From NCBI GenBank assembly GCA_944392775.1, contig CALXXV010000003.1, forward strand, positions 125,279 through 167,230: DNA of 41,952 bases. Reading direction: 5' to 3'. This document shows positions 40,386 through 41,952 of this stretch, in pieces. A model generated the notes under the pieces. That model did not search any database and was not told where the DNA came from. It was given only the letters and a program-made list of their open reading frames with translations. This DNA comes from an uncultured Alphaproteobacteria bacterium (GTDB lineage: Bacteria > Pseudomonadota > Alphaproteobacteria > Rs-D84). The position numbers and the translations under genes were made by a program. Positions within the stretch are counted from its first letter, which is position 1; the number at the start of each line of letters is the position of its first letter.

Positions 40386-40909
40386 ATTATAGCCTTATTC
40401 ATTTTTTATAAATAAAAAAATCCCGCGATTGCGGAATAAAAAATACGGCATCAGCCGTCCTATATTTCACACGTAATTATACCATAAACCGCAAAAAAAT
40501 CAATATAAACTAAATAAACCCCACAAGGATTTTGTGGGGATTTATTTATTACTGGCGGTGTGGTAAGATTCTACGGCAAACGCCATACAACAAAATACAG
40601 GGATTAACAAGGATTTTTGAAATTTCGGCGCCCCGATTTTCACCCACCGCGCCCGACTTCCGGGACTTTTACAAAAATACCCACAAAAATAACAGGGAAT
40701 TAAAATTCATAGAACAGGGATTTCACCCACCCATATCAGGAACCAATCCCGCCCCGCCCCCACCAAAGTATATGAGCCCATTTATCGCTAATTCCAACCC
40801 ATAAATTAGCGATATTTTGTATTGTCTGGTAAAAATACTGGACAATTAGGTAATATTTAGGTAGAATCAGGTAATAAAAATAACAATTAGGTAAAATTTG
40901 GGGGCGCCT
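40386..40909. other. Intergenic stretch with hairpins and a change in base composition
   Basis: Near 40419-40436 a hairpin with a T run on the minus strand is seen, and at 40519-40550 CCCCACAA/TTGTGGGG forms a second terminator-like hairpin. From about 40550 the DNA becomes visibly richer in G and C, with several CAGGGATT-like repeats and no convincing gene. At 40821-40846 ATTGTC...GACAAT is an inverted repeat, and ACAATTAGGTAA occurs at 40842-40853 and 40883-40894, just ahead of the Fic gene; these could be operator sites. Confidence 0.55.
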
Positions 40910-41952
40910 ATGCCAAACATAAACAATATTCGTATCACGCCGGATATGCTGAAAAAAATCAGCGAGATAGACAGTTTCAAGGCTACTTGGAATGGTGGTT
41001 TGGTACGCCTGCGCCCCGAACAATTAAAATCGATGCGCCGTATCGCAACGATTGAATCTGTGGGGTCGTCTAATCGTATCGAAGGTAATCAGATGTCTGA
41101 CGCCCAGATTGAAACGCTGTTCCGTAACATCAACAAGACGTCTTTCAAATCACGGGATGAAGAGGAAGTTGCTGGCTATGCCGATTTAATCAATACTATT
41201 TTTGATGATTACGCAACAATTCCATTAACCGAAAACTATATAAAACAACTGCACAAAATCTTGCTGTGGTATTCTGGCAAAGATGCAAGCCATCGCGGTG
41301 AATATAAAAAAGATTCCAACCGTGTGGTGGCATTTGACGCAAGCGGTAATGAAATCGGTTCTATATTTGAAACCGCAACACCTTTTGATACGCCACGACT
41401 GATGTCCGAACTGGTGGATTGGACGCGCCGCAATCTGGCGGACGGATACCTGCACCCAATGATAGTTATTGGGGTGTTTGTTGTGCATTTTCTGGCTATT
41501 CACCCCTTTACAGATGGAAACGGCCGTATGTCACGCGCATTAACCGTATTGTTAATGTTACAGCACGGGTACAGTTATATGCCGTATGCATCAATGGAAT
41601 CTATTATAGAAGCTAGCAAATCATCATATTATTTGGCATTACGTGGCACACAGAAAGACATTTGGACGGATAATGTTGATTATGAGCCTTGGCTGACATT
41701 CTTTGTAAATTCATTATTCAAACAAAAACAACATTTGGAATCGAAAATTGCAACGGCAATGGAGTCAAACAATGGGAAACTGTCGGCAACTGCCACGGCA
41801 ATTTTAGACCTGTTTGAAACGCAGCCCCGCTGGACGGCCGCTAATATTGCGCGGACATTGGACAAGAATCTGGAAACAGTGAAAAAATCCGTTCAATCAC
41901 TGGTTAAACGCGGCATTTTGAAAAAACTGGGCAGCACCAAATCCGCATGGTA
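40910..41952 (+). CDS. Fic-domain protein (partial, last codon(s) outside window)
   Basis: 347 residues visible, still open at the window end. Fic enzymes transfer AMP or related groups from nucleotides to target proteins. The active site is H198-PFTDGNGRMSR (consensus HPFxDGNGRxxR), and the inhibitory-helix motif S54-N-R-I-E58-G near the N terminus is the class II (intramolecular) S/TxxxE type. The pattern LWYSGKDASHRGEYKKDSNRVV, with the N-terminal DUF4172-like helical part, is common in this subgroup. The C-terminal 60 residues (TAANIARTLDKNLETVKKSVQSLVKRGIL) form a winged helix. GGGGGCG lies upstream. Codons with C/G at third positions (CGC, CTG, GGC) are unlike the surrounding AT-rich genes, suggesting recent transfer. 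Confidence 0.93.
   Translation, partial: MPNINNIRITPDMLKKISEIDSFKATWNGGLVRLRPEQLKSMRRIATIESVGSSNRIEGNQMSDAQIETLFRNINKTSFKSRDEEEVAGYADLINTIFDDYATIPLTENYIKQLHKILLWYSGKDASHRGEYKKDSNRVVAFDASGNEIGSIFETATPFDTPRLMSELVDWTRRNLADGYLHPMIVIGVFVVHFLAIHPFTDGNGRMSRALTVLLMLQHGYSYMPYASMESIIEASKSSYYLALRGTQKDIWTDNVDYEPWLTFFVNSLFKQKQHLESKIATAMESNNGKLSATATAILDLFETQPRWTAANIARTLDKNLETVKKSVQSLVKRGILKKLGSTKSAW

Noticed and set aside
40532..40804. 90-residue reading frame ending in a Pro-rich stretch ahead of the Fic gene.
   Set aside because: It covers a terminator-like hairpin, has no ribosome binding site and consists of repeats such as CAGGGATT; it looks non-coding.

Overview
The window reads as chromosome from an AT-rich, probably host-associated and anaerobic or microaerophilic alphaproteobacterium. 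The basis is gene content: an alphaproteobacterial-type HTH regulator, LpxI rather than LpxH, a monofunctional BirA, an lptE-holA-map-radC run, ZapA beside a small coiled-coil partner, several small outer-membrane beta-barrels, and a class III (oxygen-sensitive) ribonucleotide reductase under NrdR boxes. Placement among uncultured gut Alphaproteobacteria is my inference; no rRNA gene is present to fix it.

Layout. 1-1.7 kb: a Lys/Ala-rich histone-like protein (cut by the window edge) and a three-gene phage-like set (cell-wall hydrolase, holin-like protein, capsid-scaffold-like protein). 1.8-3.6 kb: birA, a winged-helix protein, a short HTH regulator, and a divergent, apparently non-coding transcript with pyrimidine-rich segments. 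3.6-9.4 kb: an RlmD-like methyltransferase, two beta-barrels, lpxI, two lipoproteins, an orphan VirB11-like ATPase and a SHOCT membrane protein. 9.5-15.3 kb: priA, an APH-like kinase, an unknown gene, miaA, gap and tRNA-Asp. 15.4-19.3 kb: a META lipoprotein, tRNA-Glu with a duplicated 3' end, then a cassette of a Cys-rich peptide, a radical SAM/SPASM protein and a methionyl-tRNA synthetase. 19.4-26.3 kb: oleate hydratase, an LptM-like lipoprotein, tRNA-Leu with tandem repeats, rpmG, a large lipoprotein, parC, zapA and a coiled-coil gene. 26.4-29.1 kb: three unknown genes, two of them membrane-anchored. 29.1-35.6 kb: lptE-holA-map-radC on the minus strand, a Cys-rich surface-type protein, a coiled-coil protein and an acyl-CoA ligase. 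36-39 kb: the anaerobic nucleotide-reductase operon. 39-42 kb: a beta-barrel, a chimeric lysozyme gene, and a Fic protein in DNA of different base composition, cut by the window end.

Most interesting points. (1) The nrdD operon is split: the main NrdD protein ends after its zinc site, and the glycyl-radical domain is a separate 62-residue gene with its own strong ribosome binding site, followed by nrdG. (2) The Cys-rich peptide plus radical SAM/SPASM pair looks like a ribosomally made, modified peptide system, with a methionyl-tRNA synthetase in the same apparent operon. (3) A putative small RNA carries a 12-base segment complementary to the ribosome binding region of the divergent HTH gene. 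(4) Several plus-strand genes have a -10 box exactly 7 bases before the ATG and no Shine-Dalgarno sequence, suggesting leaderless mRNAs. (5) A GH24 lysozyme is fused in frame to a piece resembling a nucleoside-deoxyribosyltransferase-like protein.

Functionally, the housekeeping genes serve envelope biogenesis (lpxI, lptE, LptM-like, beta-barrels), replication and repair (priA, holA, parC, radC), RNA modification (miaA, rlmD-like) and oxygen-independent dNTP supply. Oleate hydratase and the acyl-CoA ligase fit handling of exogenous fatty acids.
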